Shown piece by piece: positions 34,206 through 43,275 of a DNA stretch of 64,000 nt. Location: assembly GCA_963817785.1 (NCBI GenBank), contig CAWFPL010000007.1, forward strand, positions 248,001 through 312,000. The letters are read 5' to 3'. The notes below the pieces were generated by a model. That model saw nothing but the letters and a program-made list of their open reading frames with translations. It was not told where the DNA came from and did no database searches. Position 1 is the stretch's first letter. Each line of letters begins with the position of its first letter. Position numbers and translations under genes: made by a program. This DNA comes from JAKALD01 sp963817785. GTDB lineage: Bacteria > Pseudomonadota > Gammaproteobacteria > Burkholderiales > SG8-39.

Positions 34206-35359
34206 AGGCGCATCGGACCGCTTGGCGTCTGGCTCTGGGCGCGGCGCTCGCCGCGGCTTTCGCGCTCGGAGGCTGCAGCAGCGTCGACAGCCTGACTCAG
34301 GGCAAGCCGATCGATTACAAGTCCGCCGGTACGCTGCCGTCGCTGGAGGTCCCGCCGGACCTCACCGCACCGACGCCGAGCGATCGCTATGACGTGCCTG
34401 CGATCGGCGCGAGCTCCAGCGCCACCCTGTCGGGCTACAAGGCTGAACGCAAGGACCAGGCGGGGCAGGTCGGCGGCGGCGACGTGCTGCCCAAGGTGAC
34501 CAACATGCGCATCGAGCGCGACGGCACCGAGCGCTGGCTGGTGGTGAGCAACGAAACGCCCGAGCAGCTCTGGCCGCTGATCAAGGATTTCTGGCAGGAA
34601 AACGGCTTCCTCATCAAGACCGAGATTCCGGCCGCGGGCGTAATGGAGACCGACTGGGCGGAGAACCGCGCCAAGATTCCGCAGGATTTCATCCACAAGG
34701 CGCTCGGCAAGCTGCTCGACCAGCTCTACTCGACGCCCGAGCGCGACATGTTCCGCACGCGCCTGGAGCACACGCCGAACGGCAAGGGCACCGAGGTCTA
34801 CATCAGCCACCGCGGCATGTACGAGGTCTACGTCAACGAGGGACAGTCGCAGACCATGTGGGAGCCGCGCCCGAGCGACCCGGGGCTGGAGGCCGAGTTT
34901 CTGCGCCGGCTGATGGTGCGCCTCGGCGCGACCCAGGAGAAGGCGAAGGAGATGATGGCCTCGGCGCCACAGAAGGTGCGCGCCGAGATCAAGGGGAGCG
35001 CGAACGGCGGCGAGATGATCAAGGTGCTGGAGCCGTTCGACCGTGCCTGGCGCCGGGTGGGCCTGGCGCTCGACCGCGTCGGCTTCACGGTTCAGGACGA
35101 GAACCGCGAGAAAGGCCTGTATTACGTGCGCTATGCGGACCCCGAGGCCGAGATGGACCAGAATGGCAAGCGCAGCTTCCTTTCGCGCCTGGCGTTCTGG
35201 CGCTCGAGCAGCGACAAGGCCAAACCGGAGCAGTACCAGGTCCAAGTCAAGCAGGTGGCGGACAACAGCGAGGTCCGCGTTCTCGACAACCAGGGCGTGC
35301 CCGACCACTCGGAAACTGCGCGCAAGATCCTCGGCCTGCTGCACGAGCAACTGAAGTAG
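34202..35359 (+). CDS. bamC: Outer membrane protein assembly lipoprotein BamC
   Basis: A 385-residue lipoprotein: a signal peptide with lipobox LGGC (cysteine near residue 24), an unstructured N-terminal section (KPIDYKSAGTLPSLEVPPDLT), then two helix-grip domains (about 110-220 and 265-380). The PSLEVPPDLT and WLVVSNETPEQLWPLIKDFW motifs are typical of BamC/NlpB. It belongs to the BAM complex that inserts outer-membrane proteins. Its ATG overlaps the dapA stop by ATGA. Confidence 0.92.
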
Positions 35360-35373
35360 GCGCGGCCCCGCCC

Positions 35374-36150
35374 ATGATGCGCTTCGCCTCGCTGGCGAGC
35401 GGCAGCAAGGGCAACTGCCTGGTCGCCGAGGCGGGCGGCAGCCGCGTGCTGCTCGACTGCGGCCTGTCGCCGCGCGAGGTCGAGCGCCGCCTTGCGCGTC
35501 TCGGACTCGCGCCGGCCGACCTCACCGGGATCCTGGTGACCCACGAGCACGACGACCACGGCGGCGGCGTCGCGGCGCTCGCCGCGCAGCACCACCTCCC
35601 CGTTTGGCTCACCTATGGCACCCGCCGCGCGCTCGAGGAAGCGGGCAAGCTCGCGGCGGGACTGGATGTCCGCCTGATCGATGCCCGCTCGGCGTTCGCG
35701 GTGGGCGAGCTCGAGGTGCGGCCGTTCACCGTTCCGCACGACGCGCGCGAGCCGGTGCAGTTCGTGCTGTCCGACGGCAGCTTCCGCCTCGGCGTGCTGA
35801 CGGACATCGGCGCGCCGACGGCCCACGTCGAGGCCACCCTGTCGGGCTGCGACGCGTTAGTCCTCGAATGCAATCACGACCTCGATTTGCTGTGGAACAG
35901 CGCCTACCCGAAGTGGCTCAAGCAGCGCATCGGCGGCCCGTTCGGGCATCTCGACAACGCCGCCGCCGAGAATCTGCTCGCGGGCATCGACCGCTCGCGC
36001 CTGAGGCACGTTGTCGCGGCGCATCTTTCGGAGCAGAACAACCGTCCGGAGCTTGCCAGCGCCGCGCTCGCCCGCGCGCTGGGCTGCGAGCCGGCGTGGG
36101 TCGGTATCGCCAGCCAGGAAGACGGCTTCGGCTGGCGCGAGCTGCGCTAG
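35374..36150 (+). CDS. MBL-fold metallo-hydrolase (YycJ/WalJ-like)
   Basis: A 258-residue metallo-beta-lactamase-fold protein. It begins FASLASGSKGNC, typical of the YycJ/WalJ group, and has the metal motif THEHDDH and a distal ECNHD. These are probable 5'-to-3' exonucleases or phosphodiesterases in the cytoplasm; the exact substrate is unsettled. Two ATG codons (35374, 35377) are adjacent. It follows bamC by 14 bp, so the dapA-bamC-MBL genes form one operon. Confidence 0.88.
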   Translation: MMRFASLASGSKGNCLVAEAGGSRVLLDCGLSPREVERRLARLGLAPADLTGILVTHEHDDHGGGVAALAAQHHLPVWLTYGTRRALEEAGKLAAGLDVRLIDARSAFAVGELEVRPFTVPHDAREPVQFVLSDGSFRLGVLTDIGAPTAHVEATLSGCDALVLECNHDLDLLWNSAYPKWLKQRIGGPFGHLDNAAAENLLAGIDRSRLRHVVAAHLSEQNNRPELASAALARALGCEPAWVGIASQEDGFGWRELR

Positions 36151-36202
36151 GGGCACGGACCCCAGGCTCGGCTTTCGAATCCGCGCCGAGCGATCGGCGG
36201 AC

Positions 36203-36240
36203 AAAAAAAGACCGACGGGCCCTTGCGGTGCCCGCCGGTC
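36203..36240 (-). terminator. Rho-independent terminator of the small lipoprotein gene
   Basis: On the minus strand an 11-bp stem (GACCGGCGGGC with GCCCGTCGGTC, one mismatch) and a 9-base loop are followed by seven T residues. It lies 50 bp beyond the stop of the minus-strand gene 36290-36538 and also faces the end of the MBL gene. Confidence 0.85.
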
Positions 36241-36289
36241 GGCGTGGCGTCGGCGTAAGGGACGCGCAGGCGCGCCCCTTACGGACCGA

Positions 36290-36538
36290 TTACTTTTCCT
36301 CTTTCTTTTCTTCCGCCGGCGGCGTTTGCTGGGCCGGTTCGGCAGCAGCCGGGGCGGCCGCGGGGGGTGCGGCCTCCGGGGCGGCCGGGGCCGCAGCGGC
36401 GGGCTGCGCCGGAGCGGGCGCGGGTTGCGCCGGCTCGGCCGCCGGGGCGGGTGCCGGAGCAGGCTTGGATTCTTCTTCTTTACCACAGGCGGCCAAGGCG
36501 ACGGCCAGACCGGCGGCTATCAGCAGAGACTTCTTCAT
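36290..36538 (-). CDS. Small Ala/Pro/Glu-rich lipoprotein
   Basis: An 82-residue protein. Residues 1-18 are a lipoprotein signal (MKKSLLIAAGLAVALAAC), so C18 should be lipidated, followed by KEEESK and about 50 residues of PA-rich repeats ending in EEKKEEK. No folded domain is visible; such proteins act as spacers or are of unknown role. GGAAATG precedes the start, and a strong terminator follows, so it is a single-gene unit. The sequence is low-complexity but has a clear start, signal and terminator. Confidence 0.75.
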   Translation of the reverse strand: MKKSLLIAAGLAVALAACGKEEESKPAPAPAPAAEPAQPAPAPAQPAAAAPAAPEAAPPAAAPAAAEPAQQTPPAEEKKEEK

Positions 36539-36723
36539 TTGGGCATTTCCTTCAATCGAGTACGTTTTGACGTCAAGACGGAACCATGGTCACCCGCCCA
36601 TTCGGGCGCGCGATACGCGAAGTATAGAGAGGCTGGCGGCGCTGACAAGGCCCTTGCGTCAACGAATTGCAAAAAAAGCTCGTCCATACCCGCAGGCCGG
36701 AGGCCAATCGCGCCCGGCGCCGG

Positions 36724-37215
36724 CTACAGGCCAAGCGTGGTGGCCGAGACCGCAGGGAAGGAGGCCGCCCAGATCTCCTGGAAGCGCGAGCACATGGCGA
36801 ATGCTTCGGCCTCGTCGTCCAGCCCGATGGCGCCGCGGAAAAACCGGGCGACCGCGCGGCGCACGTAATGGCTCTGGTCAAGCACCAGGAAGCTGTCCTG
36901 GATGGAGCGGATCTCTTCATGCGTGCGGTGGATGACGATGGCGTGCGAGAAGCGCGCGAGCAGGCCCATCAGCCGCGGGCAGTACCCGGTGACGTGCTCC
37001 GGCTGATGCAACGCGATGTACAGCCGGCGCGCGCGGCTCGAGACCAGGAACTTCTCCAGCAGGGCGACGCGCTGCGGAGCGTCGAAGCGCAGCGCGCGGA
37101 GGTCGGGATCGAATACGCGCAGCTCGCGTCCGGGCTGCGCGAGCAGCCGATCGACCGCGCTCTGGAAGCCGGTCTCGGTGTCGAAGCGCTCGTACTGCGC
37201 CCGGTTCTCGCTCAC
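36724..37215 (-). CDS. Uncharacterised protein (DUF7931-like) coupled to roxA
   Basis: A 163-residue protein starting at GTG 37215, which overlaps the roxA stop by GTGA. It has no signal peptide or membrane helix. Motifs such as ELRVFDPDLRALRFD, LLEKFLVSSRARRLYIALH and SFLVLDQSHYVRR look like a phospholipase-D/nuclease-like fold without the HKD motif. Proteins of this kind commonly follow the uL16 hydroxylase gene in betaproteobacteria, as far as I recall. Its function is unknown; co-translation suggests a role linked to RoxA (inference). Confidence 0.75.
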   Translation of the reverse strand: MSENRAQYERFDTETGFQSAVDRLLAQPGRELRVFDPDLRALRFDAPQRVALLEKFLVSSRARRLYIALHQPEHVTGYCPRLMGLLARFSHAIVIHRTHEEIRSIQDSFLVLDQSHYVRRAVARFFRGAIGLDDEAEAFAMCSRFQEIWAASFPAVSATTLGL

Positions 37216-38339
37216 GCTGCGCGCTCCAGATGCACAAAGCCCGATCGAAACCAGTCCAGGAGCAGGTCGCACAACCCGGCGCGTGCAAGCGCGCGCCCCG
37301 GCGCGCGACGCGCGTCGGCCAGGACCGCCAGTATCGTGCGCTGCGCGGGACGCGGAGCGAACGCCTCGCCGTTCACGTAGAAGCGCGCCGCGCGGTAGAG
37401 CAGCTGCGTCTTCAGGTCGAGTACCGCGTCGCAACGCGCCAGGCGCCGCGCGAACGACGCCCGCGACGGCGCGCGCCGCAGGCGGGCAAAGGAGACCTGC
37501 GGTTTGGGCGTGGTCAGGTACTCGCCGAGGAACCGCTCCACGTCGTGTCCCGACCAGCGCAGGCGTGCGAGCAGCGCCGCGGTCTTGGCAATCATGTCGC
37601 TGCCGATGCGCGCCGGCCGGCGCGTCGGGCGCAGCTCCGGGTCGCGGTATTCGCCTTCCGGCAGCGCGTGTTCGTGCAGGTAGTCGAGAAAGGCCGCGGC
37701 GAGCTCGGCGCCGCGCGGCGCGCGAAAGCCGATCGAGTACGTGAAGCACGTCTCGAGCGCCACGCCGTCGTGTCCCCAGCCCGGCGGCAGGTAGAGCAGG
37801 TCGCCGGGCTCGAGGAGGTATTCGTCCTCGGGCGCGAAGCCGGCGATCAGCTTGAGCGGCACGCCCGGCTGCAGCGCGTAGGGCTGCGGGCGCGCGATAC
37901 GCCATACCCGCCGCCCGGGACCTTGCAGCAGGAACACGTCGTACGAGTCGACGTGCGGCCCGACGCCGCCGCCGGGGGCCGAGTAGCTCACCATTACGTC
38001 GTCGAGACGCGCCTGCGGCAGAAAGGCGAAGCGCCGCAGCAGCCGGTCGGCGGCCGCGAGGTGCAGGTTGACGCCGTTGACGAGCAGCGTCCAGTTGCGC
38101 GCGGCAGTGCGCTGCAGCCGCCTGCCCGACAGTGGCCCGTGCGCCACCAGCCAACGGCCGCGGGCGCGTTCCACCAGGCGGGACTCGACGTCGTCGCGCG
38201 CGGCCAGCGCGAACAGCGCGCGACGGTCGAGCACGCCGCGAAAGCCCGGCAGCGCCGCGCGTACCAGAAGCGGCCGCTTCTGCCAATGGCGGCGCAAGAA
38301 AAGGCGCGGCGACGCGCCGCCCAGCAGGCGATCGGGCAT
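37212..38339 (-). CDS. roxA: Ribosomal protein uL16 3-hydroxylase (cupin-4/JmjC type)
   Basis: A 375-residue Fe(II)/2-oxoglutarate oxygenase. The iron ligands are H and D in GPHVDSYDVFLLQ and a distal histidine in GWGHDGVAL; the DRLLRRFAFLPQARLDDVMVSYS region and the C-terminal winged-helix-like part match YcfD/RoxA, which hydroxylates an arginine of ribosomal protein L16. ATG 38339 gives MPDRLLGG; an open frame extends upstream to 38933 but covers the bcp gene on the other strand. It is divergent from bcp with an 81-bp gap. Confidence 0.85.
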   Translation of the reverse strand: MPDRLLGGASPRLFLRRHWQKRPLLVRAALPGFRGVLDRRALFALAARDDVESRLVERARGRWLVAHGPLSGRRLQRTAARNWTLLVNGVNLHLAAADRLLRRFAFLPQARLDDVMVSYSAPGGGVGPHVDSYDVFLLQGPGRRVWRIARPQPYALQPGVPLKLIAGFAPEDEYLLEPGDLLYLPPGWGHDGVALETCFTYSIGFRAPRGAELAAAFLDYLHEHALPEGEYRDPELRPTRRPARIGSDMIAKTAALLARLRWSGHDVERFLGEYLTTPKPQVSFARLRRAPSRASFARRLARCDAVLDLKTQLLYRAARFYVNGEAFAPRPAQRTILAVLADARRAPGRALARAGLCDLLLDWFRSGFVHLERAA

Positions 38340-38420
38340 CGGGCCATTATATTCGCGCCGCGCAAAACCTCTTGTCATCCCGCAAACGGGATGCTTTAGA
38401 ATCGGCCGCAACACTTCGCC

Positions 38421-38891
38421 ATGCTGCAGCCTGGACAAACAGCACCGAGCTTTTCGCTGCCGGACGCCGACATGCAGACCGTGAGCCTGTCGGCGTACCG
38501 CGGCAAGAAGAACGTCGTGCTCTATTTTTATCCGCGCGACGACACTCCGGTCTGTACCCAGCAGGCGATCGAGTTCTCCGACCACGAGGACCAGTTCGAC
38601 CGGCACGACTGCGTCATCCTGGGCGTTTCGCGCGACGACTGCCTCGTGCACGCCGCGTTCCGCGACAAGCACGGCCTGTCGATCAACCTGCTCTCCGACC
38701 TGGAGGGCGAGGTGTGCCGCAAGTACGGGGTCCTGCAGCAGAAGGAGATCGACGGCGTCCGGCGCGAGTGCCTGGTGCGCTCGACCTTCGTCATCGACAA
38801 GAAGGGCGTGATCCGGCACGCCGCGCAGGCGGTCAACCTGCGTGGCCACGCCAACGAGATCTACGACGTGGTGAAACGGCTCAAGGGGTGA
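38421..38891 (+). CDS. bcp: BCP/PrxQ-type thioredoxin-dependent peroxiredoxin
   Basis: A 156-residue atypical peroxiredoxin. The peroxidatic cysteine is C45 in DTPVCTQQ. The resolving cysteine at +5, present in E. coli BCP, is absent (C-T-Q-Q-A-I), so it may work as a one-cysteine enzyme or use a distant cysteine. It reduces hydrogen and lipid peroxides with thioredoxin. The gene is alone on the + strand, between roxA and a perfect hairpin. Confidence 0.9.
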   Translation: MLQPGQTAPSFSLPDADMQTVSLSAYRGKKNVVLYFYPRDDTPVCTQQAIEFSDHEDQFDRHDCVILGVSRDDCLVHAAFRDKHGLSINLLSDLEGEVCRKYGVLQQKEIDGVRRECLVRSTFVIDKKGVIRHAAQAVNLRGHANEIYDVVKRLKG

Positions 38892-38935
38892 GGGCGGGGT
38901 GTAGGACCCGTCGTCGATTTGCTTGCCTCTCACGA

Positions 38936-38986
38936 TCTCCCCTTTTTGAGAGGGTCCGACTTCTGGACCCTCTCAAAAAGGGGAGA
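38936..38986. terminator. Perfect 22-bp inverted repeat between convergent genes
   Basis: A 22-base arm beginning TCTCCCC is repeated in perfect reverse complement after a 7-base loop (GACTTCT). Each arm carries a run of five T or A. It sits between the ends of bcp (+) and the VIT-family gene (-), where it could act as a bidirectional terminator. The stem is unusually long and perfect for a terminator, and a mobile palindromic element is possible. Confidence 0.65.
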
Positions 38987-39028
38987 CCATGGGAACCCAG
39001 AATCGGCCGGGCCGCATTCCCGGGCGCG

Positions 39029-40072
39029 CTATCCCAGCCCGACCCCCAGCAGCCGGCCGATGCCGAAGGTGAGCGCGCCGGCACCGGCACCGATCACCAG
39101 CATGCGCAGGCCGCCGCGCAGCGCGCTGCGCCCGGTGAACAGGCTGGTCGCCGCGCCGACCAGGAACAGCGCGGCCGCGGCGACCGTGACGGAGGCGGCG
39201 AGCGCATGCGTGCCGCGCGTCAGCAGGAACGGCGCGAGCGGGATCGCGCTGCCGACGGCGAACGACAGGAATGACGATAGCCCCGCCCCCCAGGGCGAGC
39301 CGAGATCCTCGGGGTTCAGGCCGAGCTCCTCGCGGGTCAGGGTGTCGAGCGCGCGCATCGGGTCGGCGATCAGGCTCTGCGCATAGCTGCGTGCCTCGTC
39401 CTCGACCATGCCGCGCGCCTGGAAAATCAGCGACAGCTCGCCGGCTTCCTCCTCTGGATACTCGGCGAGCTCGGCTTCCTCGAGCGCGATCTGATACTCG
39501 TACATCTCGCGCTGCGAACGCACCGAGACGTATTCGCCGGCCGCCATCGAGAACGCTCCGGCGAGCAGTCCCGCCACGCCGGTGAGCAGGATGATCGCGT
39601 TGTCGGTGCCGGCGCCCGCCACGCCGAGGATCAGGCTGGCGTTGGACACCAGTCCGTCGTTGACCCCGAACACCGCGGCGCGCAGGCTGCCGCCGCCGCC
39701 GGTTTCACGATGCTGCTCGCCGACCTCATCGTGTTTGGAAGGCAGCGCTGCGGCGCTGCGCGGCGCGCGCGCGCTGCCGCGATACGCCGACATGCCGCGC
39801 ACCTTCATCGCGGTGAGCGCATGCGTGAGGCGCTGCGGGCCGAGCAGGCGGACCAGCAGCCCCACCAGGCGCGCGCGCAGGTCGGGGCTGAAGGGCCCGG
39901 GCTCGATACCTTGCGCGCGCAGCTGCCGCTCCCAGTGCAGGGCCTGCGCGTCGGCGTCGCGCGCCAGTTCCTCGAACAGCCGCTTCTTGCGCGGCTCGGG
40001 CTCGCGCGCGGCGATCAGGCGGTACAGGTAGGCCGAAGTCAGTTCTCCGAGCCGGGATTCTGCCGTGTCCAT
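39029..40072 (-). CDS. VIT1/CCC1-family membrane protein with N-terminal ferritin-like domain
   Basis: A 347-residue protein. Residues 1-100 form a ferritin/rubrerythrin-like helical region (LYRLIAAREPEPRKKRLFEELARDAD), a linker follows (100-128), then a VIT domain with about five membrane helices (AAVFGVNDGLVSNASLILGV, AGAFSMAAGEYVSVRSQRE). The VIT family moves iron or manganese across membranes; fusion to a ferritin-like domain suggests an iron-sequestering exporter. It is divergent from the FMN-domain gene at 40186. Confidence 0.88.
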   Translation of the reverse strand: MDTAESRLGELTSAYLYRLIAAREPEPRKKRLFEELARDADAQALHWERQLRAQGIEPGPFSPDLRARLVGLLVRLLGPQRLTHALTAMKVRGMSAYRGSARAPRSAAALPSKHDEVGEQHRETGGGGSLRAAVFGVNDGLVSNASLILGVAGAGTDNAIILLTGVAGLLAGAFSMAAGEYVSVRSQREMYEYQIALEEAELAEYPEEEAGELSLIFQARGMVEDEARSYAQSLIADPMRALDTLTREELGLNPEDLGSPWGAGLSSFLSFAVGSAIPLAPFLLTRGTHALAASVTVAAAALFLVGAATSLFTGRSALRGGLRMLVIGAGAGALTFGIGRLLGVGLG

Positions 40073-40185
40073 TCGAGCCGATGCCGGGGTGGTGGTGAAA
40101 TATCGCCTATTATTCGCGAAATGCCGCGGCGCTTCGACACCAGGCCGGCCTGGCGAAGCGCCTGCCCGCTTGCGGAGGCCGCTCC

Positions 40186-41673
40186 ATGATGAAGGACATC
40201 CTATCCTATGGCATCGGCACGCTGATCGGCTTCGCGCTGGTGTTGGTGCTGCTGTTCCTGTTCATCAGCGACGTCACGCAGAAGAAGCACGGGGTGCTGC
40301 GCAACTATCCCGTGATCGGCCACCTGCGTTATTTCTTCGAGCAGCTCGGGGAGTACTTCAGGCAGTACTTCTTCTCCGGCGACCGCGACGAGATGCCGTT
40401 CAATCGCGCCACGCGCTCGTGGGTCTATCGCCTGGCGAAGAACGAGGGCGGCATGATCGGCTTCGGCTCGACCTACGACCTGCGCCAGCCGGGCGCGCTG
40501 GTGTTCGTCAATCATCCCTTCCCGGTGCTCGAAGAGGAGCGCCTGCCGACGCCTGCGCTGGCGCTGGGCGAGGGTTACTGCGAGCAGCCGTTCGAGGCGC
40601 GCTCGATCGTCAACGTCAGCGGCATGAGCTACGGCGCGATCTCGGCGCCGGCGGTGCGCTCGCTGTCGCGCGGCGCGGCGCTCGCCGGCTGCTGGCTGGA
40701 CAGCGGCGAGGGGGGGCTGTCGCCTTATCACCTCGAAGGCGGCTGCGACGTCATCATGCAGATCGGCACCGCGAAGTACGGCATGCGCGACCCGCAGGGC
40801 AACCTCTCGCCCGAGCGGCTGCTCGAGCTGGCCAGAGTGGTGAAGGCGTTCGAGATCAAGCTCTCGCAGGGCGCCAAGCCCGGCAAGGGCGGGGTGCTGC
40901 CGGGGCGCAAGGTGACCGCCGAGATCGCGCAGATCCGCGGCATCCCGCAGGGGCGCGACTCGATCAGCCCCAACCGCCACCGCGACATCGCGGATGTCAA
41001 CCAGTTGCTCGACCGGATCGCCTGGGTGCGCGATCTCACCGGGCGCCCGGTGGGCGTGAAGACCGCGATCGGCGGCTGGCGCTTCATGAACGACCTCGCC
41101 GACGCGGTGCACCGCAAGGGACTCGAGTTCGCGCCCGATTTCCTGGTGATCGACGGCGGCGAGGGCGGCTCGGGGGCGGCGCCCCAGGCACTCGCCGACC
41201 ACATGAGCCTGTCGATCGACGAGGCGCTGCCGCGGGTGGTCGACGCGCTGATCGAATCGGGTCTCAGGCAGCGCATCCGGGTGGTCGCTTCGGGAAAGCT
41301 GGTCACGTCCGCGCGCGCGGCGTGGGCGCTGTGCGCAGGCGCGGACTTCGTCAACACGGCGCGCGGTTTCATGTTCTCGCTGGGCTGCATCCAGGCGTTG
41401 CGCTGCCACACCAATACCTGCCCGACCGGGGTGACCACGCACCACAAGCGGCTGCAGCGCGCGCTGGTGGTCGAGGAGAAGTACCTGCGGGTGGCGAACT
41501 ACGCCAACAACATGAACCGCGAGATCGACATGATCGCGCACTCCTGCGGGGTGCGGCACGCGCGTGAGCTCAAGCGCGAGCACGTGCGCATCGTGCAGTC
41601 CGGCGGCCAGTCGATCGCCCTCAACGTGCTGTATCCGTATCCCGAGCCCAAGCCGCGCGTGATGGCGGCCTAG
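40186..41673 (+). CDS. FMN-binding glutamate-synthase-like protein
   Basis: A 495-residue protein with one N-terminal membrane helix (about 8-28) followed by a glutamate synthase central/FMN domain: NVSGMSYGAISAPAVRSLSRGA, SGEGGLSPYHLEGG, VIDGGEGGSGAAP and the 3Fe-4S cysteine pattern C-x5-C-x4-C (GCIQALRCHTNTC). It lacks the amidotransferase domain of GltB, so it is a stand-alone FMN/FeS oxidoreductase of unknown substrate; some relatives pair with ferredoxin or N-methylglutamate synthase. Two ATG codons (40186, 40189) are adjacent. Its stop overlaps the stop of the nnr gene on the other strand. Confidence 0.88.
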   Translation: MMKDILSYGIGTLIGFALVLVLLFLFISDVTQKKHGVLRNYPVIGHLRYFFEQLGEYFRQYFFSGDRDEMPFNRATRSWVYRLAKNEGGMIGFGSTYDLRQPGALVFVNHPFPVLEEERLPTPALALGEGYCEQPFEARSIVNVSGMSYGAISAPAVRSLSRGAALAGCWLDSGEGGLSPYHLEGGCDVIMQIGTAKYGMRDPQGNLSPERLLELARVVKAFEIKLSQGAKPGKGGVLPGRKVTAEIAQIRGIPQGRDSISPNRHRDIADVNQLLDRIAWVRDLTGRPVGVKTAIGGWRFMNDLADAVHRKGLEFAPDFLVIDGGEGGSGAAPQALADHMSLSIDEALPRVVDALIESGLRQRIRVVASGKLVTSARAAWALCAGADFVNTARGFMFSLGCIQALRCHTNTCPTGVTTHHKRLQRALVVEEKYLRVANYANNMNREIDMIAHSCGVRHARELKREHVRIVQSGGQSIALNVLYPYPEPKPRVMAA

Positions 41674-43187
41674 ACGCGGCGCGCGCCGGGCGCGTCCCCA
41701 GGGCGGCGCAGCCAGCCGTTCCAGATGCGCCGCGCCGGCTCGATCAGCTCGCTTGCCGCCAGCCCCACGGGACCTCTGCCCGCGCTCACCCGCTCGTCGG
41801 CCGCGCAACCGTGCAGATGCACGCCGAGTACCAGCGCCGCTTCGCCGCCGAGCCCCTGGCCGAGCAGGGCGCCGAGGATGCCGGAGAGCACGTCGCCCAT
41901 GCCCGCGCTTGCCATGCCCGGGTTGCCCGAGGTGTTGACGAACCAGTGCCCGTCGCGTGCCGCGAGCACGCTGCCGTTGCCCTTGAGCACGGCGTGCGCG
42001 CTTAGCTCTGCGGCGAGATTCTGCGCCGCCTCGAGCCGGTTGCGCTGCACCTCGCCGGTCGTGGTGCCGAGCAGGCGCGCGGCTTCCGCCGGGTGCGGCG
42101 TGATCAGGGTGTCGGCCGGACGGCGCGCACAGGCGTGGCGCAGGTCGCGGTTGCGCGCGATCAGGTTGAGCGCGTCGGCGTCGAGAACGCAGGGCAGCTC
42201 GCTTGCGAGCGCGGCGCCGAGCAGCGTCTCGGCGCGCTCGCTCTGGCCGAGCCCGGGGCCCACCACCAGCGCGTCGAGCGCCAGGCCGAGCGCCTCGTCC
42301 GGAGGGCGCAGCATCAGCTCGAGCGCGCAGGAATCGAGGCGCGGGGCGTCGTCGTCGAGCATTCCGACGTACACGCGTCCCGCACCGAGCTTGAGCGCGG
42401 CACGGCCGGCGAGCAGCGCCGCGCCGCTCATGCCGGCTGCGCCGCCCAGGATGGCGACCGAGCCGGCCAGCCCCTTGTGGAAGTTGCGCGGCCGCGGCGC
42501 GAGCGCGCCCTCGAACAGCCCCGGATCCGCGACCCAGCCGCGCGGCGGTGCGAGCTTCTTCACCTCCAGCTTCAGGTCGGCGACCGTGAGCGCGCCGCAA
42601 TGGTCCGGGCCGTCGAGCGTGAGCAGCCCGGGCTTGAGCGCGATGAAGGTGATCGTGTGCGTGGCGCGCACCGCGCGGTCGAGCACGCGCCCGCTGTCGG
42701 ATTCGAGCCCGCTCGGGACGTCGAGCGCGAGCACCGGGCAGCGCTGGGCGTTGGCGTAGTCGATCAGGCGCGCGTACTCGCCGGCCGGTTCGCGCGCCAG
42801 GCCGATGCCGAACAGGCCATCGACGATGAGTGCCCAACTGCGTCCCGGCGGCACGGAGGCGAGCGTCTCGCCGCCGGCGTCGTGCCACCTGTGTTGCGCG
42901 CGCGCCGCATCCGGCGGCAGCGCCGAGGCGTCGGCGGGGCTGACCAGGGTCACGCGAAAGAAGCGCTGCTTGAGGCCGAGCGCTACTTCGTACGCGTCGC
43001 CGCCATTATTGCCGGGCCCGGCGAGCACCAGAACGTCCTTGCCGCTCTCCGGCACCAGGCTGGCGGCGAGCGCCGCGGCGGCGGCGCCGGCGCGTTCCAT
43101 GAGGCCCGGCGTGACCTCGCCCGCGGCGCGCTCGAGCGCGCGCACTTCGGCAGTCGTGTAGACCGGAACGCTGGTGGGGCGAGCCAT
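41670..43187 (-). CDS. nnr: Bifunctional NAD(P)H-hydrate epimerase/dehydratase
   Basis: A 505-residue two-domain repair enzyme. The N-terminal YjeF epimerase domain (about 1-215) has LVLAGPGNNGGDAYEVA and DGLFGIGLARE; the C-terminal ribokinase-like dehydratase domain (225-500) has LAGSVAILGGAAGMSGAALLA, TPHPAEAARLLG and NPGMASAGMGDVLSG. It repairs hydrated NADH and NADPH. It starts at ATG 43187 and is convergent with the FMN gene, sharing CTAG at the stops. Confidence 0.93.
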   Translation of the reverse strand: MARPTSVPVYTTAEVRALERAAGEVTPGLMERAGAAAAALAASLVPESGKDVLVLAGPGNNGGDAYEVALGLKQRFFRVTLVSPADASALPPDAARAQHRWHDAGGETLASVPPGRSWALIVDGLFGIGLAREPAGEYARLIDYANAQRCPVLALDVPSGLESDSGRVLDRAVRATHTITFIALKPGLLTLDGPDHCGALTVADLKLEVKKLAPPRGWVADPGLFEGALAPRPRNFHKGLAGSVAILGGAAGMSGAALLAGRAALKLGAGRVYVGMLDDDAPRLDSCALELMLRPPDEALGLALDALVVGPGLGQSERAETLLGAALASELPCVLDADALNLIARNRDLRHACARRPADTLITPHPAEAARLLGTTTGEVQRNRLEAAQNLAAELSAHAVLKGNGSVLAARDGHWFVNTSGNPGMASAGMGDVLSGILGALLGQGLGGEAALVLGVHLHGCAADERVSAGRGPVGLAASELIEPARRIWNGWLRRPGDAPGARRV

Positions 43188-43275
43188 GGCGGGTCAGGGC
43201 GGCCTGCCAAATGCGCCGGCAGGCGAGAGTCTCCGGGAGAACGTGCGGAATCTTCGACGATCGCGTTGCGCGATG

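Noticed and set aside
36724..38286. A 520-codon minus-strand frame upstream of the DUF7931-like protein
   Set aside because: The first two thirds are roxA read out of frame; the real gene starts at GTG 37215 coupled to the roxA stop.
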